6,183 nt of DNA from Pseudorhodobacter sp. (GTDB taxonomy: Bacteria; Pseudomonadota; Alphaproteobacteria; Rhodobacterales; Rhodobacteraceae), in contig JACMNW010000398.1 of the NCBI GenBank assembly GCA_014378345.1, forward strand, positions 1-6,183. Direction: 5' to 3'. A program made the position numbers and the translations under genes. How positions within the stretch are numbered: position 1 is the stretch's first letter; the number at the start of each line of letters is the position of its first letter. The notes beneath the pieces are model-generated. The model saw only the letters and a list, made by a program, of their open reading frames with translations. It made no database searches and was not told where the DNA came from. Shown here one piece after another: positions 1-5,761 of this stretch.

Positions 1-14
1 AAACGGCAGCAAAC

Positions 15-1664
15 ATGACCCGCGAGCCCCTCTCCCTCTTCGACACCACCCTGCGTGATGGCCAGCAAACCCAGGGCGTCCAGTTCTCCACGGCCGAAAA
101 ACGCCAGATCGCCACAGCCCTCGACGCCCTCGGTGTCGATTACATCGAAGGCGGCTGGCCCGGTGCCAACCCGACCGATTCCGAATTTTTCGCCAATCCC
201 CCCAAAACCCGCGCCACCATGACGGCGTTCGGCATGACCAAGCGCGTCGGCCGGTCTGCCGAAAACGACGATGTTCTGGCCGCCGTGCTGGATGCCCAAA
301 CCCCCGCCGTCTGCCTCGTCGGCAAAACCCACGATTTCCACGTCACCACCGCCCTCAACGTCACGCTCGACGAAAACCGCGATGCCATCGCCGCCTCCAT
401 CGCACACCTCAAATCCAAACACCGCGAGCCGCTGTTTGACGCCGAGCATTTTTTCGACGGCTACACCGCCAACCCCGATTACGCCCTGTCCTGTCTCCAC
501 GCCGCCTACAGCGCAGGCGCCAGATGGATCGTGCTCTGCGATACCAACGGCGGCACGCTTCCGTCCGAAATCCACCGCATTACCACTGCCGTCATCGCGT
601 CCGGCATTCCCGGCAGCCACATCGGCATCCATTGCCATGACGACACAGGCAATGCCGTAGCCAACTCCCTCGCCGCCGTCGATGCCGGTGCGCGCCAGAT
701 TCAAGGTACCCTCAACGGGCTGGGGGAGCGTTGCGGCAACGCCAACCTGATCACGCTGATCCCGACGCTGCTGCTGAAATCCCCCTACAAAGACCGCTTC
801 CGCACAGGCGTCACCCCCGAAGCCCTGTCCCAAATCATGCGCACCAGTCGGATGCTGGATGATATCCTGAACCGCGTCCCGCACCGCGCGGCCCCTTACG
901 TCGGTTCATCCGCCTTCGCCCACAAGGCGGGCCTGCACGCCAGCGCCATCCTCAAAGACCCCACCACCTACGAACACATTCCCCCCGAAACCGTCGGCAA
1001 CCAACGCATCATCCCGATGTCCAATCAGGCCGGTCAATCCAACCTGCGCGCGCGCCTTCTGGCGGCCGGGTTGACGGCAACACCTGATGACCCCCGCCTT
1101 GGCACTATCCTGACCCTGATCAAAGACCGCGAAGACCAAGGCTACGCCTACGATTCCGCCCAAGCCTCGTTTGAACTTCTCGCCCGCGCCGAACTCGGCC
1201 TGCTGCCGACATTCTTTGAGGTCAAACGCTACCGCGTCACGGTGGAGCGGCGCAAAAACAAATACAATCGCATGGTCAGCTTGTCGGAAGCCGTCGTCGT
1301 GGTTAAAATCGGCGACAAAAAGATGCTGTCAGTATCGGAAAGCATGGACGAAGAGGGTACAGATCGCGGCCCCGTCAACGCATTGGCCAAAGCCTTGGCC
1401 AAAGACCTCGGCCCATGGCAATCAATCATAAACGATATGAAGCTCGTCGATTTCAAGGTTCGCATCACCATGGGCGGCACCGAAGCCGTCACCCGCGTGA
1501 TCATCGATAGCGAGGACAGCATGGGCCGCCGCTGGTCCACCGTGGGCGTTTCCGCCAACATTGTCGATGCCAGTTTCGAAGCACTTCTGGATGCCATCAA
1601 CTGGAAACTGATCCGCGACGTAGGTAGGCCAGAGGCGAACACCGCCAGTTTGGGTGATCTATGA
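15..1664 (+). CDS. cimA: (R)-citramalate synthase
   Basis: This enzyme condenses pyruvate with acetyl-CoA to (R)-citramalate, the first step of the threonine-independent route to 2-oxobutyrate and isoleucine; it is cytosolic. The 549-residue protein is a normal full length for the long citramalate synthase family. The N-terminal TIM barrel opens with LFDTTLRDGQQTQGV (8-22), which holds the catalytic Arg14 and metal-binding Asp15. GGWPGANPTD near residue 50 is typical of CimA as opposed to LeuA. Further motifs are AEHFFDGY with Glu144, the metal-binding HCH (206-208) and GLGERCGNANL (235-245). FAHKAGLH (His303, His308) marks the linker. From about residue 400 there is a LeuA-type allosteric dimer domain with GPVNALAKAL, so isoleucine feedback is plausible. 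The start ATG lies only 14 nt inside the window and the LFDTTLRDG motif sits at the expected distance from it. No clear Shine-Dalgarno is visible upstream. Its stop overlaps the next start (ATGA). Codons are strongly C-ending. Confidence 0.96.
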   Translation: MTREPLSLFDTTLRDGQQTQGVQFSTAEKRQIATALDALGVDYIEGGWPGANPTDSEFFANPPKTRATMTAFGMTKRVGRSAENDDVLAAVLDAQTPAVCLVGKTHDFHVTTALNVTLDENRDAIAASIAHLKSKHREPLFDAEHFFDGYTANPDYALSCLHAAYSAGARWIVLCDTNGGTLPSEIHRITTAVIASGIPGSHIGIHCHDDTGNAVANSLAAVDAGARQIQGTLNGLGERCGNANLITLIPTLLLKSPYKDRFRTGVTPEALSQIMRTSRMLDDILNRVPHRAAPYVGSSAFAHKAGLHASAILKDPTTYEHIPPETVGNQRIIPMSNQAGQSNLRARLLAAGLTATPDDPRLGTILTLIKDREDQGYAYDSAQASFELLARAELGLLPTFFEVKRYRVTVERRKNKYNRMVSLSEAVVVVKIGDKKMLSVSESMDEEGTDRGPVNALAKALAKDLGPWQSIINDMKLVDFKVRITMGGTEAVTRVIIDSEDSMGRRWSTVGVSANIVDASFEALLDAINWKLIRDVGRPEANTASLGDL

Positions 1665-2434
1665 CCATCAACGCCTGCGCCGCCCTGGTGGAACGCGGCG
1701 ACCCCGACCGGTTTGCCGCCACCATGGCTGCCCCCCCAATCGCGCGGGCAACCCTCTTCCCCCTTTACGCCTTCAACCTAGAAGTCGCCCGCGCCCCGTG
1801 GGTCACGCAGGAGCCGCTCATCGCCGAAATGCGATTGCAGTGGTGGCGCGATGTGGTGGCCGCCCCCGCCTCCGGTGCGGCACTGGCGCACGAGGTTGCA
1901 GGCCCGCTGCACCACGTCATTCATACCAAAAACCTGCCCATCCAAACCCTGGACCGCCTTATCGCCGCCCGCCGCTGGGATATCGGCCAAAATCCGTTTA
2001 CCACCATCACAGACCTCACCGACTACCTGGAAGACACCGGTGCCGCCCTGATGTGGCTGGCAGCCATTGCCCTGAACGCCCCCAATACCGCCGAACAAAC
2101 CGCCAGAGATGCAGGCTGGGCCACCGCCCTCGCCAGCTATTTCCGCGCCGTCCCGGACCTGACAGAACGGGGCAGGGTGCCCTTACCCGACCCCAGCCCC
2201 AATGCCATCGCGTCCCTCGCCCAAAAAGGCCTCCAACGTCTCAACGCTGCTCAAAAAGCCCGCGCCATGATCCCGCACCAAGCCGTCCCCGCACTGTTCC
2301 CGGCATGGCAAACGCGCGCCCTGCTAACATTGGCCGCCAAAGATCCGGCATGCGTCGCGCAAGGCCGCCTGCAGCAATCCGAATTCGCCCGGCGCCGCGG
2401 CCTTGCGTGGCGGGGACTGACCGGGCGCTGGTAG
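1661..2434 (+). CDS. Squalene/phytoene synthase-fold protein, probably non-catalytic (NDUFAF6-like)
   Basis: This is a 257-residue all-helical protein of the squalene/phytoene synthase superfamily. Recognisable blocks are LFPLYAFNLEVAR (32-44), which matches the first helix motif, RLQWWRDVV (58-66), and YFRAVPDLTERGRVPLP (160-176), which matches the family block usually read as NILRDVxEDxxxGRxYLP. In true head-to-head prenyl synthases the first block carries DDxxD and the second RDxxED. Here the first has no aspartates and the second reads R162-A163-V-P-D166, so both metal-binding motifs are degenerate. Known relatives of this kind include the complex I assembly factor NDUFAF6, which has the fold but not the usual metal-binding motifs. 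A complex I or membrane-associated assembly role is therefore inferred, not shown. The start ATG overlaps the cimA stop by four bases, implying translational coupling; the bases before it offer only a weak ribosome site. The overlapping reading frame at 1654-2439 has no family motifs. Confidence 0.85.
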   Translation: MTINACAALVERGDPDRFAATMAAPPIARATLFPLYAFNLEVARAPWVTQEPLIAEMRLQWWRDVVAAPASGAALAHEVAGPLHHVIHTKNLPIQTLDRLIAARRWDIGQNPFTTITDLTDYLEDTGAALMWLAAIALNAPNTAEQTARDAGWATALASYFRAVPDLTERGRVPLPDPSPNAIASLAQKGLQRLNAAQKARAMIPHQAVPALFPAWQTRALLTLAAKDPACVAQGRLQQSEFARRRGLAWRGLTGRW

Positions 2435-2441
2435 GCTGACT

Positions 2442-2459
2442 GTGGCCCAGCGCGGCCAC
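2442..2459 (+). terminator. GC-rich hairpin after the cimA unit
   Basis: GTGGCC (2442-2447) and GGCCAC (2454-2459) form a perfect 6-bp stem with a 6-nt loop, starting 8 nt after the stop of the preceding gene. No T-tract follows directly; the nearest run is TTTT at 2481. It could slow polymerase or protect the 3' end, but it is not a textbook intrinsic terminator. Confidence 0.4.
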
Positions 2460-2480
2460 CTATCGGGACTATGCGCCCAC

Positions 2481-2512
2481 TTTTCCTGAAAATCTGATAC
2501 ACTATTGACACT
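2481..2512 (+). promoter_or_regulatory. Likely promoter/operator region of the HxlR-type regulator
   Basis: This is the relatively AT-rich part of the 126-nt spacer. It contains an inverted repeat TTTTC-CT-GAAAA (2481-2492), a TACACT hexamer (2498-2503) resembling a -10 element, and a perfect TTGACA (2505-2510). ACACT occurs twice, at 2499-2503 and 2508-2512, nine bases apart. The TTGACA has no good -10 partner 16-18 nt downstream, and TACACT has no good -35, so the exact promoter is undecided. HxlR-family proteins commonly bind their own upstream region, so autoregulation here is an inference. Confidence 0.3.
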
Positions 2513-2547
2513 GGACCCACGGTCACGCCTGCCTGTACGGTACTGCC

Positions 2548-2553
2548 AGAGGA
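2548..2553 (+). promoter_or_regulatory. Ribosome binding site of the HxlR-type regulator
   Basis: AGAGGA lies 7 nt before the ATG at 2561, an ideal spacing, and fixes that start. Confidence 0.7.
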
Positions 2554-2560
2554 TGATCCC

Positions 2561-3244
2561 ATGTCAAACGACAGCTACGGTCAGTTCTGCCCGGTCGCCA
2601 AGGCCTGCGAAGTGCTGGAGCCGCGCTGGACTTTGCTGATCTTGTGCGAAATGTGGTCAGGCTCTACCCGCTTCAACGAAATCCGCCGTGGCGTGCCGGG
2701 TATGTCGCCAACCCTGCTGTCCAAACGCTTTAAGGAAATGGAGGCGCGCGGCCTGATCCTTAGGTCTGAAAATAGTTCAGGCAGTGAAATCGCCTATACC
2801 ACCACCGATATTGCAAATGACCTTGAACCCATCGTCCATGCCTTGGGCAAATGGGCGCACCGCAATATTGACGCAGAGGTTACGCTTGAACATCTAGATG
2901 CGCGGCTGTTGATGTGGAACATGCGGCGCAAGATCAAAACTGACGCTTGGTCTAAAAAGCGGCGCACTGTGGTTCAGTTCAGCTATCCCGAATTGCCTAG
3001 CGGCGAGCAAAGCTATTGGGTCATTGCCAAACCCGGCACGCCCGTTGACCTGTGTTTAAGCGACCCCGGCCATGACGTGGATCTTTACGTCTCTGCCGAT
3101 CTGCGCGCTATGACATCGGCCTGGATCGGTCTGTCCAGTTTTCAGTCGGAAATCGCGCATGACAGAATATCCATGATTGGCGATAAGTTGCTTGCGGTAA
3201 CCTTGACCGATTGGCTGGGTCGCAGTTCGTTTGCTGCCGCGTAA
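2561..3244 (+). CDS. HxlR-family winged-helix regulator with SCP2-like C-terminal domain
   Basis: This is a DNA-binding transcription regulator of 227 residues, about twice the length of a plain HxlR protein (about 100-130). Residues 8-105 are the HxlR winged helix: FCPVAKACEVLEPRWTLLIL (9-28), the recognition region RFNEIRRGVPGMSPTLLSKR (37-56), and LKEMEARGLI-like FKEMEARGLILR (57-68). Cys10 is the family's conserved N-terminal cysteine, the position that senses electrophiles or oxidants in some relatives such as YodB and HypR. Cys16 and Cys29 lie nearby. Residues 113-222 read as an SCP2/sterol-carrier-like domain, with a VVQFSY strand, then DLYVSADLRAMTSAWIGLSS and ISMIGDKLL, the usual SCP2 order of strand, helix and final 'GD' element. 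A hydrophobic effector is therefore plausible but inferred. The gene has a good ribosome site and its own spacer. The methyltransferase downstream is a candidate target. Confidence 0.9.
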   Translation: MSNDSYGQFCPVAKACEVLEPRWTLLILCEMWSGSTRFNEIRRGVPGMSPTLLSKRFKEMEARGLILRSENSSGSEIAYTTTDIANDLEPIVHALGKWAHRNIDAEVTLEHLDARLLMWNMRRKIKTDAWSKKRRTVVQFSYPELPSGEQSYWVIAKPGTPVDLCLSDPGHDVDLYVSADLRAMTSAWIGLSSFQSEIAHDRISMIGDKLLAVTLTDWLGRSSFAAA

Positions 3245-3256
3245 CCAGTCCGGTAT

Positions 3257-3280
3257 CTGTATCAGGGTGCTACAGTTTTT
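3257..3280 (+). terminator. Weak intrinsic terminator after the regulator gene
   Basis: CTGTA (3257-3261) pairs with TACAG (3271-3275). Inside it, CA/TG can pair after one mismatch, leaving a GGG loop. TTTTT (3276-3280) follows immediately. The structure begins 13 nt after the stop at 3244. The stem is short and AT-containing, so read-through into the methyltransferase is likely to some degree. Confidence 0.5.
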
Positions 3281-3312
3281 ACACTAGTCTACGACCGGGC
3301 CACTGCCCCAAA

Positions 3313-3323
3313 GTGATATTCAC
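3313..3323. repeat. Small inverted repeat in the methyltransferase leader
   Basis: GTGA-TAT-TCAC is an 11-nt inverted repeat in the 217-nt spacer (3245-3461) between the regulator and the methyltransferase. Its size and symmetry would suit an operator, but so short a repeat can arise by chance. The rest of the spacer holds no convincing open reading frame; small frames there lack family motifs and ribosome sites. Confidence 0.3.
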
Positions 3324-3410
3324 GAAACGCCTACCTTTGATTGAAGGCTGGGCGGTGGCGGATCTGGTCGGACCGGCCCATTTCTTCCGAGTCCGTGACT
3401 AACTCTATGT

Positions 3411-3427
3411 TAAAACAAAAAAATTTT
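3411..3427. promoter_or_regulatory. A/T tract upstream of the methyltransferase
   Basis: Sixteen of these seventeen bases are A or T, in a neighbourhood that is otherwise GC-rich. It lies 23 nt before the ribosome site. It could be the melting region of a promoter or an unstructured leader that aids ribosome loading. I cannot place a confident -35/-10 pair around it. Confidence 0.3.
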
Positions 3428-3449
3428 CACTTCTTTGGCCCACCAAAAC

Positions 3450-3455
3450 AGGAGG
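3450..3455 (+). promoter_or_regulatory. Ribosome binding site of the methyltransferase
   Basis: AGGAGG is the strongest Shine-Dalgarno in the window. It is 6 nt before the ATG at 3462 and only 3 nt before the ATG at 3459, so 3462 is preferred. It lies after an in-frame TTG at 3435 and rules that longer start out. Confidence 0.85.
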
Positions 3456-3461
3456 ATTATG

Positions 3462-4307
3462 ATGTCAGTTACACATGCACCCGCAGCGCCGACGGCGGGC
3501 CAACCGGCCCCCGATTTGGGTGCGCTTAAAACCCGTCAGCAGGGCGCTTGGGCGTCGGGCGACTATGCAGTTGTAGGCACGACGCTGCAAATTGTCGGCG
3601 AAACCCTGTGCGAAGCGATGGATATACGGTCTGGCATGCAGGTGCTGGATGTGGCCGCCGGAAACGGCAACGCGACGCTGGCCGCTGCCCGTCGTTGGTG
3701 CAATGTCACCTCGACCGACTATGTTCCCGCCCTGTTGGACCGTGGCCGCGCCCGTGCCGAGGCCGAAGGTCTGAAAGTCACCTTCCAGCCCGCCGATGCC
3801 GAAGCCTTGCCGTTCAAGGATGCCAGCTTTGATGCAGTGCTGTCGACATTTGGGGTGATGTTCACTCCCGATCAAGACAAGGCCGCGTCCGAACTGCTGC
3901 GCGTCTGCAAAAAGGGTGGCAAAATCGGTATGGCAAACTGGACGCCAGAAGGATTTATCGGACAGGTGTTCAAAACCATCGGGGGTCATATCCCACCTGC
4001 GGCGGGCGTAAAATCGCCGTCTCAATGGGGCACTCAGGCGCGTCTTGATCAGATGTTTGCAAGTGACGGCGCGGTTGCTATAACGCCCCGCATTTTCACC
4101 TTTCGCTACAAATCAGCGGCGCATTGGCTGGATATTTTCCGCACATGGTATGGTCCTGTTCACAAGGCCTTTGCCAGCTTGCCAGAACCGCAGCAATCGT
4201 TGCTGGAAAAAGACTTTTTGGCACTGGCCGAACGGTTCAACCGCGCTGAAGACGGCACTTTGGTAATACCGGGCGAATATCTGGAAGTGGTCATTACCAA
4301 GCATTGA
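3462..4307 (+). CDS. Class I SAM-dependent methyltransferase (Methyltransf_11/UbiE-like)
   Basis: This is a soluble 281-residue methyltransferase of unknown acceptor. The Rossmann-fold motifs are clear. Motif I is VLDVAAGNGNATLA (61-74), binding S-adenosylmethionine. The acidic ribose-binding residue is Asp86 in TSTDY. QPADAEALPF (109-118) holds the adenine-contacting Asp112. FDAVLSTFGVMF (123-134) is motif IV and LLRVCKKGGKIGMANW (145-160) the post-motif strand. Residues 1-20 are a Pro/Ala-rich, probably disordered tail without a signal peptide. The remaining third, from about 161, is a cap region with several aromatic residues (WLDIFRTWYGP) that likely shapes the acceptor pocket. The overall pattern is close to the small-molecule methyltransferases related to UbiE, but nothing marks it as UbiE itself. 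It follows the HxlR-SCP2 regulator on the same strand, which may control it. A start two codons either side of 3462 cannot be fully excluded. Confidence 0.92.
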   Translation: MSVTHAPAAPTAGQPAPDLGALKTRQQGAWASGDYAVVGTTLQIVGETLCEAMDIRSGMQVLDVAAGNGNATLAAARRWCNVTSTDYVPALLDRGRARAEAEGLKVTFQPADAEALPFKDASFDAVLSTFGVMFTPDQDKAASELLRVCKKGGKIGMANWTPEGFIGQVFKTIGGHIPPAAGVKSPSQWGTQARLDQMFASDGAVAITPRIFTFRYKSAAHWLDIFRTWYGPVHKAFASLPEPQQSLLEKDFLALAERFNRAEDGTLVIPGEYLEVVITKH

Positions 4308-4323
4308 CACCGCTTGCTGGCTT

Positions 4324-4333
4324 CTACGCGTAG
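4324..4333. repeat. Perfect 10-bp palindrome
   Basis: CTACGCGTAG reads the same on both strands. It sits 17 nt after the methyltransferase stop, and its last two bases are shared with the adjoining larger hairpin, so the two structures would compete. It could be a protein site or simply part of the 3' end. Confidence 0.4.
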
Positions 4334-4357
4334 GGCAGGGCGTCACCGTCCTGCCTT
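4332..4357. terminator. Strong hairpin between the convergent methyltransferase and transporter genes
   Basis: An 11-bp stem including two G-T pairs (4332-4342 with 4347-4357) closes a TCAC loop; its core is GGCAGGGCG against CGTCCTGCC. It begins 25 nt after the methyltransferase stop and lies about 80 nt beyond the transporter stop on the other strand. No T-run follows on either strand, so it would act as a non-canonical or bidirectional terminator, or as an mRNA 3'-end barrier. Confidence 0.55.
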
Positions 4358-4389
4358 GGCATTGCAGTGCTTGATAATGCGTTAACAGA

Positions 4390-4399
4390 AATTGCAATT
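4390..4399. repeat. AT-rich 10-bp palindrome in the convergent spacer
   Basis: AATTGCAATT is self-complementary and lies in the AT-rich half of the 131-nt spacer, between the hairpin and the transporter stop. No promoter or gene can be tied to it; it may contribute to the 3' end of the leftward transcript. Confidence 0.3.
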
Positions 4400-4438
4400 C
4401 TAAGTATAATCAATAGATTGAGATTGTCAGCACAGGTG

Positions 4439-5671
4439 TTACTCTGCCGCTTTAAGCGCCGCACGCCGCAACGCTAACCAAATCAGTGCGCCACCCGCCA
4501 GTGCCAGAAACGGCAACATCGCCAGATTGACCGCATGCCAGCCTTCCTGAACCGTGCCACCTGAACAGTTCATCAACCCGCCCGATGAAATTGACGCAAG
4601 CGTGACCCCGCCGAACAAGATCAGGTCGTTCATCCCCTGCATCCGCCCGCGTTCCGCCTCACCATGCGCCGCCGTCAGCATCGTTGTCGCCCCGATAAAC
4701 CCAAAGTTCCACCCAAGCCCCAGTAACATCAATGCCCCAAAAAAATGCGGCAGCGTAACGCCTGAAAAAGCGACCACCCCGGCCCCGGCAAGGATCACCA
4801 ACCCCGTCGCCATCACCCGTTCTACGCCGAACCGCACGATGATGTGGCCGGTAAAAAACGATGGCGCATACATCGCCAGAACATGTGCCGTCACGATGTC
4901 GGCAGCGTTGCTTTTGGCAAAGCCACAGCCCACCACGGCAAGGGGAGATGAGGTCATCACCAGGTTCATCAGGGCATAGGAAACCGTGCCGACAATAACC
5001 GCTACGGCGATCGTGGGGCTGCGGATCAGTTCCATCCGCGACCGGCCTTGCGGGGCACCGTCAAGGGCTGGTTTTGGTTTTGGGATGTTAAGAAACAGAA
5101 ACAGGAATATCCCGACCAAGTTCAAAATGATCACGGCAAGATAAGTGCCCAGAAACGGCACCACCATGCCGTCAACGGTCAGTTTGACCAGTTGCGGCCC
5201 TAATACCGCCGACAATAACCCGCCCGCCATGACGTAGGAAATCGCCTTGGGTCGAAATTCATCAGACGCGGTATCGGTGGCGGCAAAGCGGTAAAAGCCC
5301 TGCGCCGACATGTAGACGCCGGTGAACAGTGCGCCGATCAGGAAAGCGGTGAAGGAATGCGTGATAAGGCCGTAAGCCCCGACCGCACCGCCCACCATGC
5401 CACCCACAGCGCCCACCGCAAACCCGGCGCGGCGACCGTGTTTTTGCATCAGCGCGGACAGCGGCGTTGCAGTCAGCATTGACCCGATGACCATGAAAGA
5501 AATCGGCAAGGTCGCCCAGCAGGGGTTGCTCGCCAGCGATTGCCCGGCAAGCCCAGCTATGGTGAACACCATCGGCATCTGTGCGCCAAGGATGGCTTGG
5601 GCGGCGACCAGAACCCAAACGTTGCGGCGGGCGGCGGCGTCATTGGCGGGGAGGGTTTGGACAATGCTCAT
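4439..5671 (-). CDS. Major facilitator superfamily transporter, substrate unknown
   Basis: This is an inner-membrane carrier of 410 residues with a hydrophobic profile consistent with 12 helices. TM1 is about 18-40 and TM2 about 52-74. PLSALMQKHGRRAGF (70-84) is the cytoplasmic TM2-TM3 loop, a variant of MFS motif A. AGGLLSAVLGPQL (149-161) in TM5 resembles motif C of drug/proton antiporters. A charged central loop, about 195-218 and starting NIPKPKP, separates the two six-helix halves. The last helix ends just before the short tail ALRRAALKAAE. The motif C-like segment favours an exporter, but the substrate cannot be read from sequence. ATG at 5671 is chosen; an in-frame TTG at 5677 would add only two residues, and neither has a good Shine-Dalgarno. 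It converges with the methyltransferase and diverges from the glycosylase, so it is probably monocistronic. Confidence 0.9.
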   Translation of the reverse strand: MSIVQTLPANDAAARRNVWVLVAAQAILGAQMPMVFTIAGLAGQSLASNPCWATLPISFMVIGSMLTATPLSALMQKHGRRAGFAVGAVGGMVGGAVGAYGLITHSFTAFLIGALFTGVYMSAQGFYRFAATDTASDEFRPKAISYVMAGGLLSAVLGPQLVKLTVDGMVVPFLGTYLAVIILNLVGIFLFLFLNIPKPKPALDGAPQGRSRMELIRSPTIAVAVIVGTVSYALMNLVMTSSPLAVVGCGFAKSNAADIVTAHVLAMYAPSFFTGHIIVRFGVERVMATGLVILAGAGVVAFSGVTLPHFFGALMLLGLGWNFGFIGATTMLTAAHGEAERGRMQGMNDLILFGGVTLASISSGGLMNCSGGTVQEGWHAVNLAMLPFLALAGGALIWLALRRAALKAAE

Positions 5672-5697
5672 CCACAATGGGTAGGACTGGGGGCGGG

Positions 5698-5710
5698 GCG
5701 CTTCAAGCGC
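5698..5710. promoter_or_regulatory. Perfect inverted repeat in the divergent promoter region
   Basis: GCGCTT-C-AAGCGC is a 6-bp perfect inverted repeat with a one-base centre. It is 27 nt upstream of the transporter ATG and 51 nt upstream of the glycosylase ATG, a fitting place for an operator shared by both. The right arm reads CAAGCGCAA at 5704-5712, close to the AAAGCGCA core of the E. coli Ada box, but the upstream AAT half of that box is missing. A clear -35/-10 pair is not visible for either gene. Confidence 0.4.
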
Positions 5711-5751
5711 AAAATGATTGGTCTGGGTGGCGAGCGGTGAAGGGACGCGCT

Positions 5752-5757
5752 AGGAAG
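5752..5757 (+). promoter_or_regulatory. Ribosome binding site of the glycosylase
   Basis: AGGAAG within a purine run (5752-5761) ends 4 nt before the ATG at 5762 and supports that start. Confidence 0.65.
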
Positions 5758-5761
5758 GGGG

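Noticed and set aside
1383..1404. Direct repeat TTGGCCAAAG in two copies 12 bases apart within cimA
   Set aside because: It encodes LAKALAK in the conserved helix of the regulatory domain and is explained by the protein sequence.
1229..1642. A 137-codon minus-strand frame inside the 3' part of cimA
   Set aside because: It lies opposite the well-conserved LeuA-dimer domain and has low-complexity Ser/Thr-rich content.
1654..2439. A 261-codon open frame overlapping the squalene/phytoene synthase-fold gene
   Set aside because: It is one frame off, extremely Arg/Pro-rich and has no family motif; the frame from 1661 carries the recognisable blocks.
2494..2501. CTGATACA shared, in inverse orientation, with 3258-3265 as a joint operator
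   Set aside because: The second copy is part of the terminator hairpin stem, and an 8-base match between two such spacers is expected about once by chance.
2505..2510. Perfect TTGACA as a complete sigma-70 promoter
   Set aside because: No acceptable -10 hexamer lies 16-18 nt downstream, so it is listed only as part of a possible regulatory region.
3211..3402. A 63-codon frame spanning the end of the regulator and the spacer
   Set aside because: It begins inside the regulator in another frame and has neither a ribosome site nor a known motif.
3435..3461. Longer methyltransferase start at TTG 3435
   Set aside because: The AGGAGG ribosome site lies within that extension and points to the ATG at 3462.
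3465..4025. A 186-codon open frame on the minus strand inside the methyltransferase
   Set aside because: The sense frame carries all methyltransferase motifs; the reverse product has no recognisable domain and is a high-GC shadow.
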